DNA of 64,000 nucleotides from CAIXSC01 sp046349915 (GTDB lineage Bacteria > Planctomycetota > Planctomycetia > Pirellulales > Pirellulaceae), in NCBI GenBank assembly GCA_046349915.1, contig JAXMBL010000010.1:62001-126000 (forward strand). The letters are read 5' to 3'. Below the pieces are notes generated by a model. The model saw nothing but the letters and a program-made list of their open reading frames with translations, made no database searches and was not told the origin of the DNA. Below, in pieces: positions 26,854-34,611 of this stretch. Every line of letters begins with the position of its first letter. Position 1 is the stretch's first letter. Both the position numbers and the translations under genes were made by a program.

Positions 26854-27123
26854 CCCGCTCCTCACTCTCTCCGCCTCGTGCTTCTTCCTCGCGAATGACC
26901 GGGTCAGCTCAGGAACAATTCTCGCAGTCAGTCTCACGTAATCGTCCACACCGTGGACCACCATCCGCGACGACTCGCCCAGCTCCATTCGCCCCACCAA
27001 CCATTCCATAAAAGACCTTCGATGAGTCCGATGGTAGTCCAGTTGGCTCGATTTCACAATAGAATCGTGCGAGCGACACTGTTGTTGGGTAGCTGGGGCG
27101 TGAGTTTCGTAGGGGATGCACGA

Positions 27124-27591
27124 GTGGCGATTGAGATCGAACGCAAGTTTCGAGTAGCAGGAGAGGGCTGGCGAACGGCGGACGGCCAACGCTATTGCCA
27201 GGGATACTTGAGTCGCGAACGAGGGCGAACGGTGCGAGTGCGCGTAGTGGGTGAGCAAGCGTGGCTAACCATTAAGGGCGAGACCGTTGGGGCGACTCGT
27301 TTGGAATTCGAATACTCGATTCCGCGAGCGGACGCGGACGAGTTGCTGCGGCTTTGCGCAGGGCCGTTGGTTGAGAAGGTGCGTCACAAGATTGAACTCG
27401 GCGGCGTCACCTGGGAGGTGGACGAGTTCTTGGGCGACAACGCGGGCTTGGTGGTCGCGGAGGTCGAGTTGCAACGGGAGGATCAAGAGTTCCCGCGACC
27501 CGAATGGCTGGGTGAAGAAGTGACGGGAGATCCTCGTTACTTCAATTCGAATCTAGCCATTCGTCCCTATCGCGAGTGGGGGACGGGCTGA
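27124..27591 (+). CDS. CYTH-domain (triphosphate tunnel) protein
   Basis: This is a 155-residue protein. The frame is open from 26953, but GTG 27124 with AGGGGATG upstream begins right at the family motif ExExK (VAIEIERKF). Members bind triphosphate groups in a beta-barrel tunnel with metal ions. Basic and acidic residues of the tunnel are visible in TVRVRVVGEQAWLTIKG, RLEFEYSIP, KVRHKIELGGVTWEVDEF and VVAEVELQRED, with the final FNSNLAIRPY helix. Family members include inorganic triphosphatases and adenylate cyclases; the short single-domain form points to a triphosphatase, which is inference. Confidence 0.92.
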   Translation: MAIEIERKFRVAGEGWRTADGQRYCQGYLSRERGRTVRVRVVGEQAWLTIKGETVGATRLEFEYSIPRADADELLRLCAGPLVEKVRHKIELGGVTWEVDEFLGDNAGLVVAEVELQREDQEFPRPEWLGEEVTGDPRYFNSNLAIRPYREWGTG

Positions 27592-27618
27592 GAGACCGAC
27601 GTTGACTGGAAAGCCAAA

Positions 27619-27644
27619 GTCGTGGATCGCTCCGCGATCCAACG
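27619..27644. repeat. GATCG-type palindrome, single arm
   Basis: GTCGTGGATCGCTCC... matches the left arm of the 2480-2553 inverted repeat. It contains the internal hairpin GGATCGC-TCC-GCGATCC. It lies between the convergent CYTH and cdsA genes. Confidence 0.85.
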
Positions 27645-27663
27645 CCTTGACTCGCCGAGCGGC

Positions 27664-28716
27664 TCAATTCGACATCCCCACAAGCACTCGAGTCAGGTGG
27701 AAGAAGACGGGCGCGGCGAAGCAGAGCGAGTCGATGCGGTCGAGCACGCCGGCGTGACCTTGGACGAGCGTGCCGTAGTCCTCGACGCCGCGGTCGCGCT
27801 TGATGGCCGACATGGTCATACTGCCGGCGAATCCCATGATGGCGATAATCAACGCCATGCAGGCGGAACCCCAGATAGTGAAGGGAGTCGCCCACCAGAG
27901 CAGAGCGCCCACCACGGTGGTCGTGAGTGCGCCGCCGATGCAACCTTCCCACGTGCGGCTCGCATTGATCGCCGGCGCGATCACTCGTCGCCCCAGCAAC
28001 TTGCCCCAGAGGTATTGGAAGACATCGGCGAGTTGGACGAGCAGCACGAAGTAGAACAACAAACCGGGTTGGCTGCCGTTCCAGGGCGCCCATTCGCCAT
28101 CGGTGGCTTTACTGCGGAGGCGGAGATCGAGTAGTGCGGGGGCGTGGCTGAGGGCGTAGACGCAGATGAGCAACCCGGCCTGAATCTTGGCCGATCTTTC
28201 GAGGAATCGCTTGTGGTCGCCCGCCATGGCGATGCGAGCGGGAATGAACAACGACGCGTACACAGGGATGAGTACGCTGTAGAGGTCGTAGTAGGCTTGG
28301 CCGAGTCCGACCAGGATGTACTGAGCGGGAGTGAACGCGAAGAAAACCCAGAAGAGCGCGCGATGGTCGCCGCGGCGCGTCGGGGTCATGGTGATGAATT
28401 CGCGCAACGCCCAGAAGGAAACGAGTCCGAACAGGACGACCGTGCCCACTCGCCCCAGCAGCAGACCGGCGACCAGGATCGCGCACATCAACCACCACGC
28501 GCGAACTCGCAGGTTGAACATCTGCACGAGCGCGGGACTGACGGAGGTCTCGGGTTGTCGCCCAAGGAACTGTCCGATGACAAAGGAGGTGACCAGTACG
28601 CCGAGGACGCCGCCGAGCAGCCAGAGAGATGGTCCATCGAACCAGCGCACGGTCAACGCGGCGTCCTGAGCCCAGAGTATGGGCGGGCAGAGTCGGGCGA
28701 GAGCGGCAAGGTCCAT
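27664..28716 (-). CDS. cdsA: Phosphatidate cytidylyltransferase
   Basis: CdsA makes CDP-diacylglycerol from phosphatidic acid and CTP at the inner membrane. The 350-residue protein has about eight hydrophobic helices (WLLGGVLGVLVTSFVIG, AWWLMCAILVAGLLLG, FVLLVQLADVFQYLWGKL and others). The family signature lies near the C-terminus: SAIKRDRGVEDYGTLVQGHAGVLDRIDS, matching SxxKRxxxxKDxxxxxxGHGGxxDRxDS with Gln/Ala substitutions at the GHGG site. ASRTWEGCIGG resembles the conserved SPxKTxEG stretch. It is the second gene after plsC, separated by 15 bases, so two consecutive phospholipid steps are encoded together. Confidence 0.93.
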   Translation of the reverse strand: MDLAALARLCPPILWAQDAALTVRWFDGPSLWLLGGVLGVLVTSFVIGQFLGRQPETSVSPALVQMFNLRVRAWWLMCAILVAGLLLGRVGTVVLFGLVSFWALREFITMTPTRRGDHRALFWVFFAFTPAQYILVGLGQAYYDLYSVLIPVYASLFIPARIAMAGDHKRFLERSAKIQAGLLICVYALSHAPALLDLRLRSKATDGEWAPWNGSQPGLLFYFVLLVQLADVFQYLWGKLLGRRVIAPAINASRTWEGCIGGALTTTVVGALLWWATPFTIWGSACMALIIAIMGFAGSMTMSAIKRDRGVEDYGTLVQGHAGVLDRIDSLCFAAPVFFHLTRVLVGMSN

Positions 28717-28731
28717 GGAGTTTCTTTGGGG

Positions 28732-29337
28732 CTACAGGTCCTTGAGGCGCCGCACCGCTTCGCGGGCACGCGTCAGGAACTGGTTTTTCGGTTCCTTCGA
28801 TTCTAGCCAGATCGGAGGTCCGATCGTAATACAGCTTAGCAGCGGCACCGGCAGAAACTCGCCTCGCGGCAACACTCGGTTCAAGTTGTCGATGTAGACG
28901 GGAACGAGTTCCAGGTCGGGACGCTTCTTACCAAGATAATACAACCCGCTCTTAAATTCCCCCAGATCCTCTCCGCCGCTTCTCCCCCCTTCCGGAAACA
29001 CGATCAAGGAATAACGAGTACCGATTTCCGCGATCATTTTGTCGACCGGACTCTGGTGTACCTTGATCTCCTGGCGGTCGATCAAGATGGCGTTGAACAG
29101 CCGAGCCATGTAGCGGCGAGTCGGCCCTTTCTCCCAGTAGTCCTTGGCGGCGACGGGCCGAGTGAGTTCGCGTACTTCGCGGGGGAGCGACGACCACAGG
29201 ACGAGCGCATCCAGATGGCTGGTGTGGTTCGCGAAATAAACCCGCTGACACGTGTCCGGGTGGGAATCTATCCACCGCACCGTGGCGCCGCTAAGCAGCT
29301 TGGCGATGAAGGCCAAGACGGGGATCGTGACATTCAT
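28732..29337 (-). CDS. plsC: 1-acyl-sn-glycerol-3-phosphate acyltransferase
   Basis: PlsC adds the second acyl chain to lysophosphatidic acid, giving the substrate for CdsA. In this 201-residue protein motif I is NHTSHLDALVLW (catalytic His and Asp), motif II lies around ARLFNAILIDRQE, motif III is IVFPEGGRSGG, and motif IV is LVPVYIDN. A hydrophobic N-terminal helix (VTIPVLAFIAKLLSG) suggests membrane association. It is slightly shorter than E. coli PlsC (245). It precedes cdsA in an apparent operon. Confidence 0.92.
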   Translation of the reverse strand: MNVTIPVLAFIAKLLSGATVRWIDSHPDTCQRVYFANHTSHLDALVLWSSLPREVRELTRPVAAKDYWEKGPTRRYMARLFNAILIDRQEIKVHQSPVDKMIAEIGTRYSLIVFPEGGRSGGEDLGEFKSGLYYLGKKRPDLELVPVYIDNLNRVLPRGEFLPVPLLSCITIGPPIWLESKEPKNQFLTRAREAVRRLKDL

Positions 29338-29426
29338 GGGGAAAGCGAAGAGGGCCGCGGGCAGAACACTCGTCCAATAGTAACTTGGACCGTCCCGTCA
29401 TGACAGTCCCAGTGCAGCCACTCTTG

Positions 29427-30173
29427 TTATGCCTCGTCCATATCGCCCGCGGAATCCGACCGGCCCTTGCTTTTTTCGTCTCGCATTAATCGCAAGATCA
29501 CACTCTCCGACTCCGTGCCTAGCATGGGGTAAGTCGCCGCGACTCGCAGCGCCAGCCCGTGCAGTAGACCTCGATGCCGAGCCGCCCCTCGTTCCTCAAC
29601 CCATTTCGGCCCCTTTACCAACAAGAGCCGACCGATAGAGGTCCAATGGGGCGCCAGCCACTTCAGAATATCGACCAGGGAACCGACCGCTCGAGCGACG
29701 AGTACATCGAAGCGTCGCTTCGCCAACACCTGCTCCACTCGCGCCCCATGCACCGGAACCTTGATTCCCAGTGCCTTAATGATCGCCTCCACGGCCTTGG
29801 CCTTCTTCCCAACCGATTCGCATACCGAAACCCGTACGTCTGGCCGTACAATGGCGACGATCACGCCTGGCACGCCGCCGCCCGTGCCGAAGTCGAGCAG
29901 CGATTCGCCCGGCGAAAGCAGCTTGGCTAATTCGATGCTGTCGACCACATCACGAGCGACAAACCGCTCGAAATCGGTGTGACGCGTGAGGTTCATCCGT
30001 TCATTCCATTCCCAGAGCAACTCGCGATAGCGGTCGAGTAACGCGACCTGTTCGGCCGGGAGCGCAATTCCGTGGCGAGCCAATGCGGCGGCCAAGGTGT
30101 CGGCGGCGGGTTCGTTCAAAGGGATTTCTCGCGAGTTGGGAGGACGAGTATCATGAGGCTGGTGCTGTGTCAC
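29427..30173 (-). CDS. rsmG: 16S rRNA (guanine527-N7)-methyltransferase
   Basis: RsmG uses S-adenosylmethionine to methylate G527 of 16S rRNA; its loss is a known route to low-level streptomycin resistance. The 248-residue protein has the early LLWEWNERMNLTRHTD segment, SAM motif I LLDFGTGGGVPGV, VCESVGKKAKAVEAI, the DVLVARAVGSLVDILKW motif and LLLVKGPKW. An N-terminal ~25-residue extension and a Lys/Arg-rich tail flank the usual ~215-residue core. It does not adjoin parA/parB or mnmG here, unlike in many bacteria. Confidence 0.95.
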   Translation of the reverse strand: MTQHQPHDTRPPNSREIPLNEPAADTLAAALARHGIALPAEQVALLDRYRELLWEWNERMNLTRHTDFERFVARDVVDSIELAKLLSPGESLLDFGTGGGVPGVIVAIVRPDVRVSVCESVGKKAKAVEAIIKALGIKVPVHGARVEQVLAKRRFDVLVARAVGSLVDILKWLAPHWTSIGRLLLVKGPKWVEERGAARHRGLLHGLALRVAATYPMLGTESESVILRLMRDEKSKGRSDSAGDMDEA

Positions 30174-30178
30174 GAATT

Positions 30179-30233
30179 CGACGGACTGGAAGTCCGTCGT
30201 ACATTGGGGCGACGGACTGGAAGTCCGTCATAC
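30179..30233. repeat. GACGGACT palindromes, copies 6 and 7
   Basis: Two tandem copies at 30179-30202 and 30210-30233 lie immediately upstream of the rsmG start in the divergent gap before the oxidoreductase gene. The second has one substitution (CCGTCATAC). Confidence 0.87.
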
Positions 30234-30306
30234 CCCAAGTCTTCCTTGTGACCAAGCACTAGCGTTCGCCAGTTATTCCCCATCCTCGTTTCCAGGGCAA
30301 GTGGTG

Positions 30307-31650
30307 ATGAGTCGACTTCGACGCGGCCTGTCGCGACGCCACTTCACAAACTCACTCGCCGCAATCGCCGCGGGCGTGCCCGCGTGGGTCGCGGGCCGAG
30401 GGTCTGCCGCGGCGCCCCCCCGTCGTTCCCCACTCTCCCGTCTACGCATAGCTGCCATCGGTGTCGGCAATCGAGGCGAAACCAATCTGTTGTCCGTGGC
30501 TCAGGAAGAAGTGGTCGCGATGTGCGACGTCGACCGTCGCTACCTGGAGGAACGCGCCGAGCGATTTCCCAACGCTCGACGCTACTCGGACTATCGCGAC
30601 ATGCTGGCTCGAGAGCAAGATCTGGACGCAGTGGTCATCAGTTCGCCCGATCACACTCACGCACACGCGGCACGACTCGCGATGCGGCGAGGTCTCCATG
30701 TCTACTGCGAGAAACCGCTAGTCCACCGGTTCGACGAATTGGCTCCACTCCTCAACGCCGCTCGTCAAGCTGGCGTGGTGACGCGAGCGGGAAACCAGCA
30801 TCATGCCTCGGACGGCTATCGAGCGGCGATAGCTTGGCTCGACTCCGGTCGCCTTGGCGACATATCGGCCGCTCACGCTTGGACCGATCGACCGTTCTGG
30901 CCGCAGGGCGAATTGCCTGACAAAGCCATGCCGCTCGACGCCCAACCTCCCGCGCATCTCGCCTGGGACCTGTGGCTCGGTCCCGCGCCACCCCGTCCTT
31001 ACCGCGATGGCTACCACCCCATGAACTGGCGTGGTTACTGGGACTTCGGAAGCGGAGCGTTGGGCGACCGCGGTCCTCACCTGCTTGATCCGCTCTTTAC
31101 GGGACTGAAATTGGGAGATGTGGTGGAGATTCGCCCGACCAGTTCACCCTCGGCAAAAGAGATGGCGCCTGCGTGGAGCGTTATCGATTTCCTGGTCGCT
31201 CGCCCCAATCCCGCGCCGCCACTCGCTGTGACCTGGTACGACGGCGGCAAACAACCGCCGCGAGAAGTAACCGGCATTCAGCGGTTGCCTCCCAACGGCT
31301 GCCTGGTGATCGGCAGCGAGGCCAAACTATTCATCCCGGAACTCGGCGGAACCCCACGAGTTCTCCCAAACCCGGGCCGCTCGGCCCCCTCGCCGCCGCG
31401 GCTGGATGAAGCACCCGCGTTACCGCACATCGAACAATGGGTGGTCGATTGCAAAAACGGCGGCTCGACGGACCGCTCCTTCGCCGACGCCGCGGCACTC
31501 ACCAAGCTCGCGTTACTAGGGAACGCGGCGCTGCGGACAGGTCACACTCTGCGGTGGGACGCGAAAGCGCAACGAGTTCTCGGAGACTCAGCCATTCAGC
31601 CTTATTTTACGAGTCGCTATCGCGACGGTTGGACTCTTCCCGCGGAGTAA
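30307..31650 (+). CDS. Gfo/Idh/MocA-family oxidoreductase with Tat signal
   Basis: This is a 447-residue protein from ATG 30307 (GTG 30301 or 30304 also possible). The Tat-type leader LSRRHFTNSLAAIAAG indicates folded export. The Rossmann domain begins LRIAAIGVGNRGETNL, followed by VVAMCDVD, VVISSPDHTHAHAA and the EKPL motif in HVYCEKPLVH, whose Lys is catalytic in the family. The C-terminal domain has WRGYWDFGSGALGDRGPHLLDPLF, including the GD-His pattern. Exported members in planctomycetes probably act on sugars or sugar derivatives with tightly bound NAD(P); the substrate is unknown. Confidence 0.9.
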   Translation: MSRLRRGLSRRHFTNSLAAIAAGVPAWVAGRGSAAAPPRRSPLSRLRIAAIGVGNRGETNLLSVAQEEVVAMCDVDRRYLEERAERFPNARRYSDYRDMLAREQDLDAVVISSPDHTHAHAARLAMRRGLHVYCEKPLVHRFDELAPLLNAARQAGVVTRAGNQHHASDGYRAAIAWLDSGRLGDISAAHAWTDRPFWPQGELPDKAMPLDAQPPAHLAWDLWLGPAPPRPYRDGYHPMNWRGYWDFGSGALGDRGPHLLDPLFTGLKLGDVVEIRPTSSPSAKEMAPAWSVIDFLVARPNPAPPLAVTWYDGGKQPPREVTGIQRLPPNGCLVIGSEAKLFIPELGGTPRVLPNPGRSAPSPPRLDEAPALPHIEQWVVDCKNGGSTDRSFADAAALTKLALLGNAALRTGHTLRWDAKAQRVLGDSAIQPYFTSRYRDGWTLPAE

Positions 31651-31733
31651 CCCTGGTTGGTCGATCGTTTGGGGAGAGACGTGCGGTCGCTGAGACAAAC
31701 TTGCGGCTTCAATGAACAACGGCAACTTGCGAT

Positions 31734-31800
31734 CGTCGTGGATCGCTCCGCAGTCCAACGTTCGGAAAAGAAGGCGTCGAATCGCGGAGCGATCCACGAC
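31734..31800. repeat. GATCG-type inverted repeat, imperfect copy
   Basis: The left arm 31734-31760 and right arm 31775-31800 match the 2480-2553 element with a few substitutions (CAGTCC for GATCC on the left). It lies between the convergent oxidoreductase and DUF2314-ankyrin genes. Confidence 0.82.
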
Positions 31801-31841
31801 TATGGGAAACTCATGCTGAGTAATCCGCGAGCCCACTCGAC

Positions 31842-32675
31842 TTACATCGCCCCGCGTGAGCGGAAAAGTTCGACCGTGCTGGTCCACCCCAGAATCTCGG
31901 CGAGCCGCATGGCGGAAAAGCCTTCGTGCGTGGTGGCTCGCGGGTCGGCGCCCAGTCGCAGCAAAGTGTCGCAACACCTGGTCGCGCCAGCAAGTGCGAG
32001 TTGGTGCAAGAGCGTGAAGCCGCGTTCGTCGGCGTTCGCAAGTTGCTCAGGATGTTGAGCGACATGTTTCTCGAGCGACTCGACCATGTTGTCCGCCATG
32101 GGGTGTTCGAGTTCCTCCCAGTGATCGGGCAGGGAGGGGGCGCTACCCGTGAGTAACTGCCATACCGATTTCTTCCCTTTGACTTCGAACCACTTCTTGG
32201 GCACAACCTCGGGCGCCAAGGGATCGCCAAACTCCAGTCCCCAGGCGCGGTCATGAGCGGCTCGCTCCGACCGACTCATCCGAGCTCGCAAGGCGTGGAC
32301 CGTAAAGCCGCCGTAGACTCGACCCGCCACGACATACATCCAGTCGGAGATGCCCGAAAGCGGCACTTGGTTCGAGTCTCCGTCCTTGACCGACTTGAGC
32401 CACTTGGGGGTGTTGATCAGGATTCCCGTGACCTGTCGACCGTCGAATTCGACCTGGTCGATCCACATCTGCTCGACTTGGGGCGAATCGGTCGCGCCGG
32501 TAGGATCGGGCGGATCGGAAAAAGGGACCTTCACGCAGGCGAGATCCAAGCCTGGAATGATGCGTCTTCGCTCCCAGGAAAGCTCTCGCCAGAAAAAGCG
32601 AAAGGTGGACCGAGCCTGGTCCATGGCTTTCGCCATCTCCGGATCGTTGTCGGGAGAGAGAAAAACCTGCGACAC
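31842..32675 (-). CDS. DUF2314-ankyrin fusion protein
   Basis: This is a 277-residue protein. GTG 32675 has a strong GGGGGGA eight bases upstream and begins VSQVFLSPDNDPEMAKAMDQAR; the longer frame is not needed. The N-terminal ~170 residues match DUF2314: RSTFRFFWRELSWE, VKVPFSD, VEQMWIDQVEFDGRQVTGILINTPKWL, VPLSGISDWMYVVAGRVYGGFTVHALRARMS and WGLEFGDP. The C-terminal ~80 residues carry about two ankyrin repeats (GFTLLHQLALAGATRCCDTLLRLGADP). DUF2314 has no known activity; ankyrin repeats bind proteins. No signal peptide is visible, so it is probably cytoplasmic. Confidence 0.85.
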   Translation of the reverse strand: MSQVFLSPDNDPEMAKAMDQARSTFRFFWRELSWERRRIIPGLDLACVKVPFSDPPDPTGATDSPQVEQMWIDQVEFDGRQVTGILINTPKWLKSVKDGDSNQVPLSGISDWMYVVAGRVYGGFTVHALRARMSRSERAAHDRAWGLEFGDPLAPEVVPKKWFEVKGKKSVWQLLTGSAPSLPDHWEELEHPMADNMVESLEKHVAQHPEQLANADERGFTLLHQLALAGATRCCDTLLRLGADPRATTHEGFSAMRLAEILGWTSTVELFRSRGAM

Positions 32676-32754
32676 AGTGATAATCCCCCCCTGATACAAG
32701 GGAAGTCACGGTTCGGGCTCGCTCCGTCGACGCCGCGCCGACGGTTCGAGTAAC

Positions 32755-32934
32755 TTAGCGGCGTCCGCGCCCGTTGTAGACGTGTCGGCCATAGAAGGGT
32801 GGCACCATCCGGTGAGCGATCACCGGGGCGCGACGGCTATGGACCACATGTCCACCCATTTCGCTGCGTTCGGCGCGAGCGAAGGTCGGCAATGCCAGGA
32901 GGATGAGTAACACGAAAAGGGGGATCGCACGCAT
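32755..32934 (-). CDS. Small secreted basic protein, 59 residues
   Basis: ATG 32934 is preceded by AAAGGAG seven bases upstream, a strong ribosome site. Translation gives a signal peptide MRAIPLFVLLILLALPTFARA, cleavable after ARA, and a mature peptide of ~38 residues rich in Arg, His and Gly, ending in GRHVYNGRGRR. No known family was recognised. It is divergent from the DUF1080 gene and lies 79 bases upstream of the DUF2314-ankyrin start on the same strand. The combination of start context, signal peptide and clean length makes a real gene likely. Confidence 0.7.
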   Translation of the reverse strand: MRAIPLFVLLILLALPTFARAERSEMGGHVVHSRRAPVIAHRMVPPFYGRHVYNGRGRR

Positions 32935-32966
32935 TGGGCAGCTCCTTTCTGGTAAACGGACTGGAT

Positions 32967-32996
32967 AAAGTATTGCCTACCCTGTCGACTTGGCAA
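32967..32996 (-). promoter_or_regulatory. Possible promoter of the 59-residue gene
   Basis: On the minus strand TTGCCA (32996-32991) and TACTTT (32972-32967) are 18 bases apart, ending 33 bases upstream of the ATG. Matches to the consensus are moderate. Confidence 0.35.
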
Positions 32997-33100
32997 GACT
33001 TGCGGCTTGAGCCATTGCCAGCAACGCTACAGACTTCCACAATAGCGACCAGCGCCGTCCGCGTAACAGCTACAACCCACACCTCCCAGGGAGCCAATTC

Positions 33101-34102
33101 ATGCGTCGAACCTCCGTCTTGTTCCCCCTCGTCCTGGTTTTCATCAACGGACTCGTCAGCGGCTTGGCCTCGTCGGCCGAGGCGAAGGGGCCCGCGGTCA
33201 CCGATCCCGCGAAAGCCGATGGGGATTTCGCTTATCAGGGGGAGTACGAAGGTGAAGTCCCTGCCCCGGACGGCAACAAGAAGTTCGGCGCTCAAGTGAT
33301 CGCGCTAGGTGGCGGTAAGTTCCATGCCGTCGGTTATCCGGGCGGACTGCCCGGCGATGGCTGGACCGGGATGGACAAGATCGAAGTCGATGGAGAATTA
33401 CAGGATGGCGCCGTCGTTTTCCGCACCGACAACGGCGTGGGCAAGATTCGCGATGGACAGATCTCAGTGAGCGACAATAACGGCAACTCGATCGCCACCT
33501 TCAAGAAAGTCGAACGCAAAAGCCCCACGCTGGGCGCCTCGCCGCCCGCCGGCGCGGTCGTTCTGTTCGATGGCAAAAACGCGGACGCTTGGCAGAATGG
33601 GCGAGTCGAAGAGGGACTCTTGATGCAGGGGACCACCAGCAAGCAGCGATTCGGCAGTCACAAGGTGCATATCGAGTTCCGGCTCCCTTACCAACCCGAG
33701 GATCGAGGCCAAGGTCGAGGCAATAGCGGCATCTATCTGCAAGGCCGCTACGAATGCCAAATGCTCGATTCCTTCGGACTGTCTGGCGAGCACAACGAGT
33801 GCGGCGGCATCTACTCGGTCAAGAAGCCAGACGTCAACATGTGCCTGCCGCCGTTGGCTTGGCAGACCTATGACATCGACTACACGGCGGCCAAGTTCGA
33901 TTCCAACGGAAAATTGACCGCCAATCCCCGCGTGACCATCACGCACAACGGCGTGGTGATCCACAAGGATCTGGAATTGCCTGGAGAACGAGTCACCACG
34001 GCGGCGCCGAGTAAGGTTGGCCCCGAACCAGGACCGATTTACTTGCAAGACCACGGTAATCCGGTGCGCTATCGAAATATTTGGGTGGTCGAGACCAGAT
34101 AG
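33101..34102 (+). CDS. Secreted DUF1080 (3-keto-disaccharide hydrolase-like) protein
   Basis: This is a 333-residue protein. ATG 33101 is preceded by CAGGGAG; a signal peptide covers about residues 1-27 (VLFPLVLVFINGLVSGLASSAEA). Residues ~40-145 are a beta-rich domain, and from VVLFDGKNADAWQNG on it matches DUF1080, a concanavalin-like beta-sandwich: HKVHIEFRLPYQPEDRGQGRGNSGIYLQGRYECQMLDSFG, ECGGIYSVKKPDVNMCLPPLAWQTYDIDY, and the final GPIYLQDHGNPVRYRNIWV. Some members are reported to hydrolyse 3-keto-glycosides. Its exact substrate is unknown. It is periplasmic or surface-exposed. Confidence 0.9.
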   Translation: MRRTSVLFPLVLVFINGLVSGLASSAEAKGPAVTDPAKADGDFAYQGEYEGEVPAPDGNKKFGAQVIALGGGKFHAVGYPGGLPGDGWTGMDKIEVDGELQDGAVVFRTDNGVGKIRDGQISVSDNNGNSIATFKKVERKSPTLGASPPAGAVVLFDGKNADAWQNGRVEEGLLMQGTTSKQRFGSHKVHIEFRLPYQPEDRGQGRGNSGIYLQGRYECQMLDSFGLSGEHNECGGIYSVKKPDVNMCLPPLAWQTYDIDYTAAKFDSNGKLTANPRVTITHNGVVIHKDLELPGERVTTAAPSKVGPEPGPIYLQDHGNPVRYRNIWVVETR

Positions 34103-34128
34103 TGGGGGACCACGAATCGCACGAATCT

Positions 34129-34144
34129 GGGAACACTGATCTTC
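34129..34144. repeat. Partial copy of the 6634-6709 inverted-repeat arm
   Basis: GGGAACACTGATCTTC is identical to part of the right arm at 6687-6709. It sits between the DUF1080 stop and the next small membrane-protein gene. Confidence 0.6.
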
Positions 34145-34152
34145 GCTGTTCG

Positions 34153-34533
34153 ATGATGGACTCAAAGCAACCAAACGGCGAGCATTTGGAAAGAGCCGCG
34201 CGCGAGCCATTGCAGGCTGCGGCGGCACGCTCGGCGGAAGCGCCGAGTTCTCACGACGACTTCCAACCTTACGACTTGACGGCGAGTCCGGGGGCGGCGG
34301 AGTTCCGTTTCTCGCTGCTGGAAGTCATGGCCGTCACGCTCGGGGTCGCGGTGGGACTGAGCGTCTTTCGCTGGTTCCCCTATCGCATCGTCACGTTCGG
34401 CGTGGGCGCGGCCGTTGTGGGAGGATGGTTGCGACTGTACCTGCATGAATGGGAACCGCGACGGGAAGTCATCGCTTGGGTCGCGTTCCTGGGCGCTTAT
34501 CTCGGAATCGTCCTCAGTTCACTGGGACGCTGA
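34153..34533 (+). CDS. Small membrane protein of unknown function
   Basis: This is a 126-residue product from ATG 34153 (or 34156). Residues 1-50 are polar and acidic. Then three hydrophobic segments follow: FSLLEVMAVTLGVAVGLSVF, IVTFGVGAAVVGGWLRLYL and VIAWVAFLGAYLGIVLSSL. The FSLLEVMAVT wording resembles planctomycete proteins that keep a prepilin-like FSLxEL start before membrane helices. No domain was recognised. The gene lies between the DUF1080 and MR/MLE genes on the same strand. Confidence 0.6.
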   Translation: MMDSKQPNGEHLERAAREPLQAAAARSAEAPSSHDDFQPYDLTASPGAAEFRFSLLEVMAVTLGVAVGLSVFRWFPYRIVTFGVGAAVVGGWLRLYLHEWEPRREVIAWVAFLGAYLGIVLSSLGR

Positions 34534-34611
34534 CATCCGGTATCCTGCTCGTCGGTTCGTTGGCTAAATAAATCCGCCCCGACTCCACTCTCCTTGGGAA
34601 ATACACCCCTC

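Noticed and set aside
26854..27258. Longer start for the DUF1501 gene at 25522-26853
   Set aside because: It has no motif, and ATG 26853 with a good ribosome site starts directly with the Tat leader.
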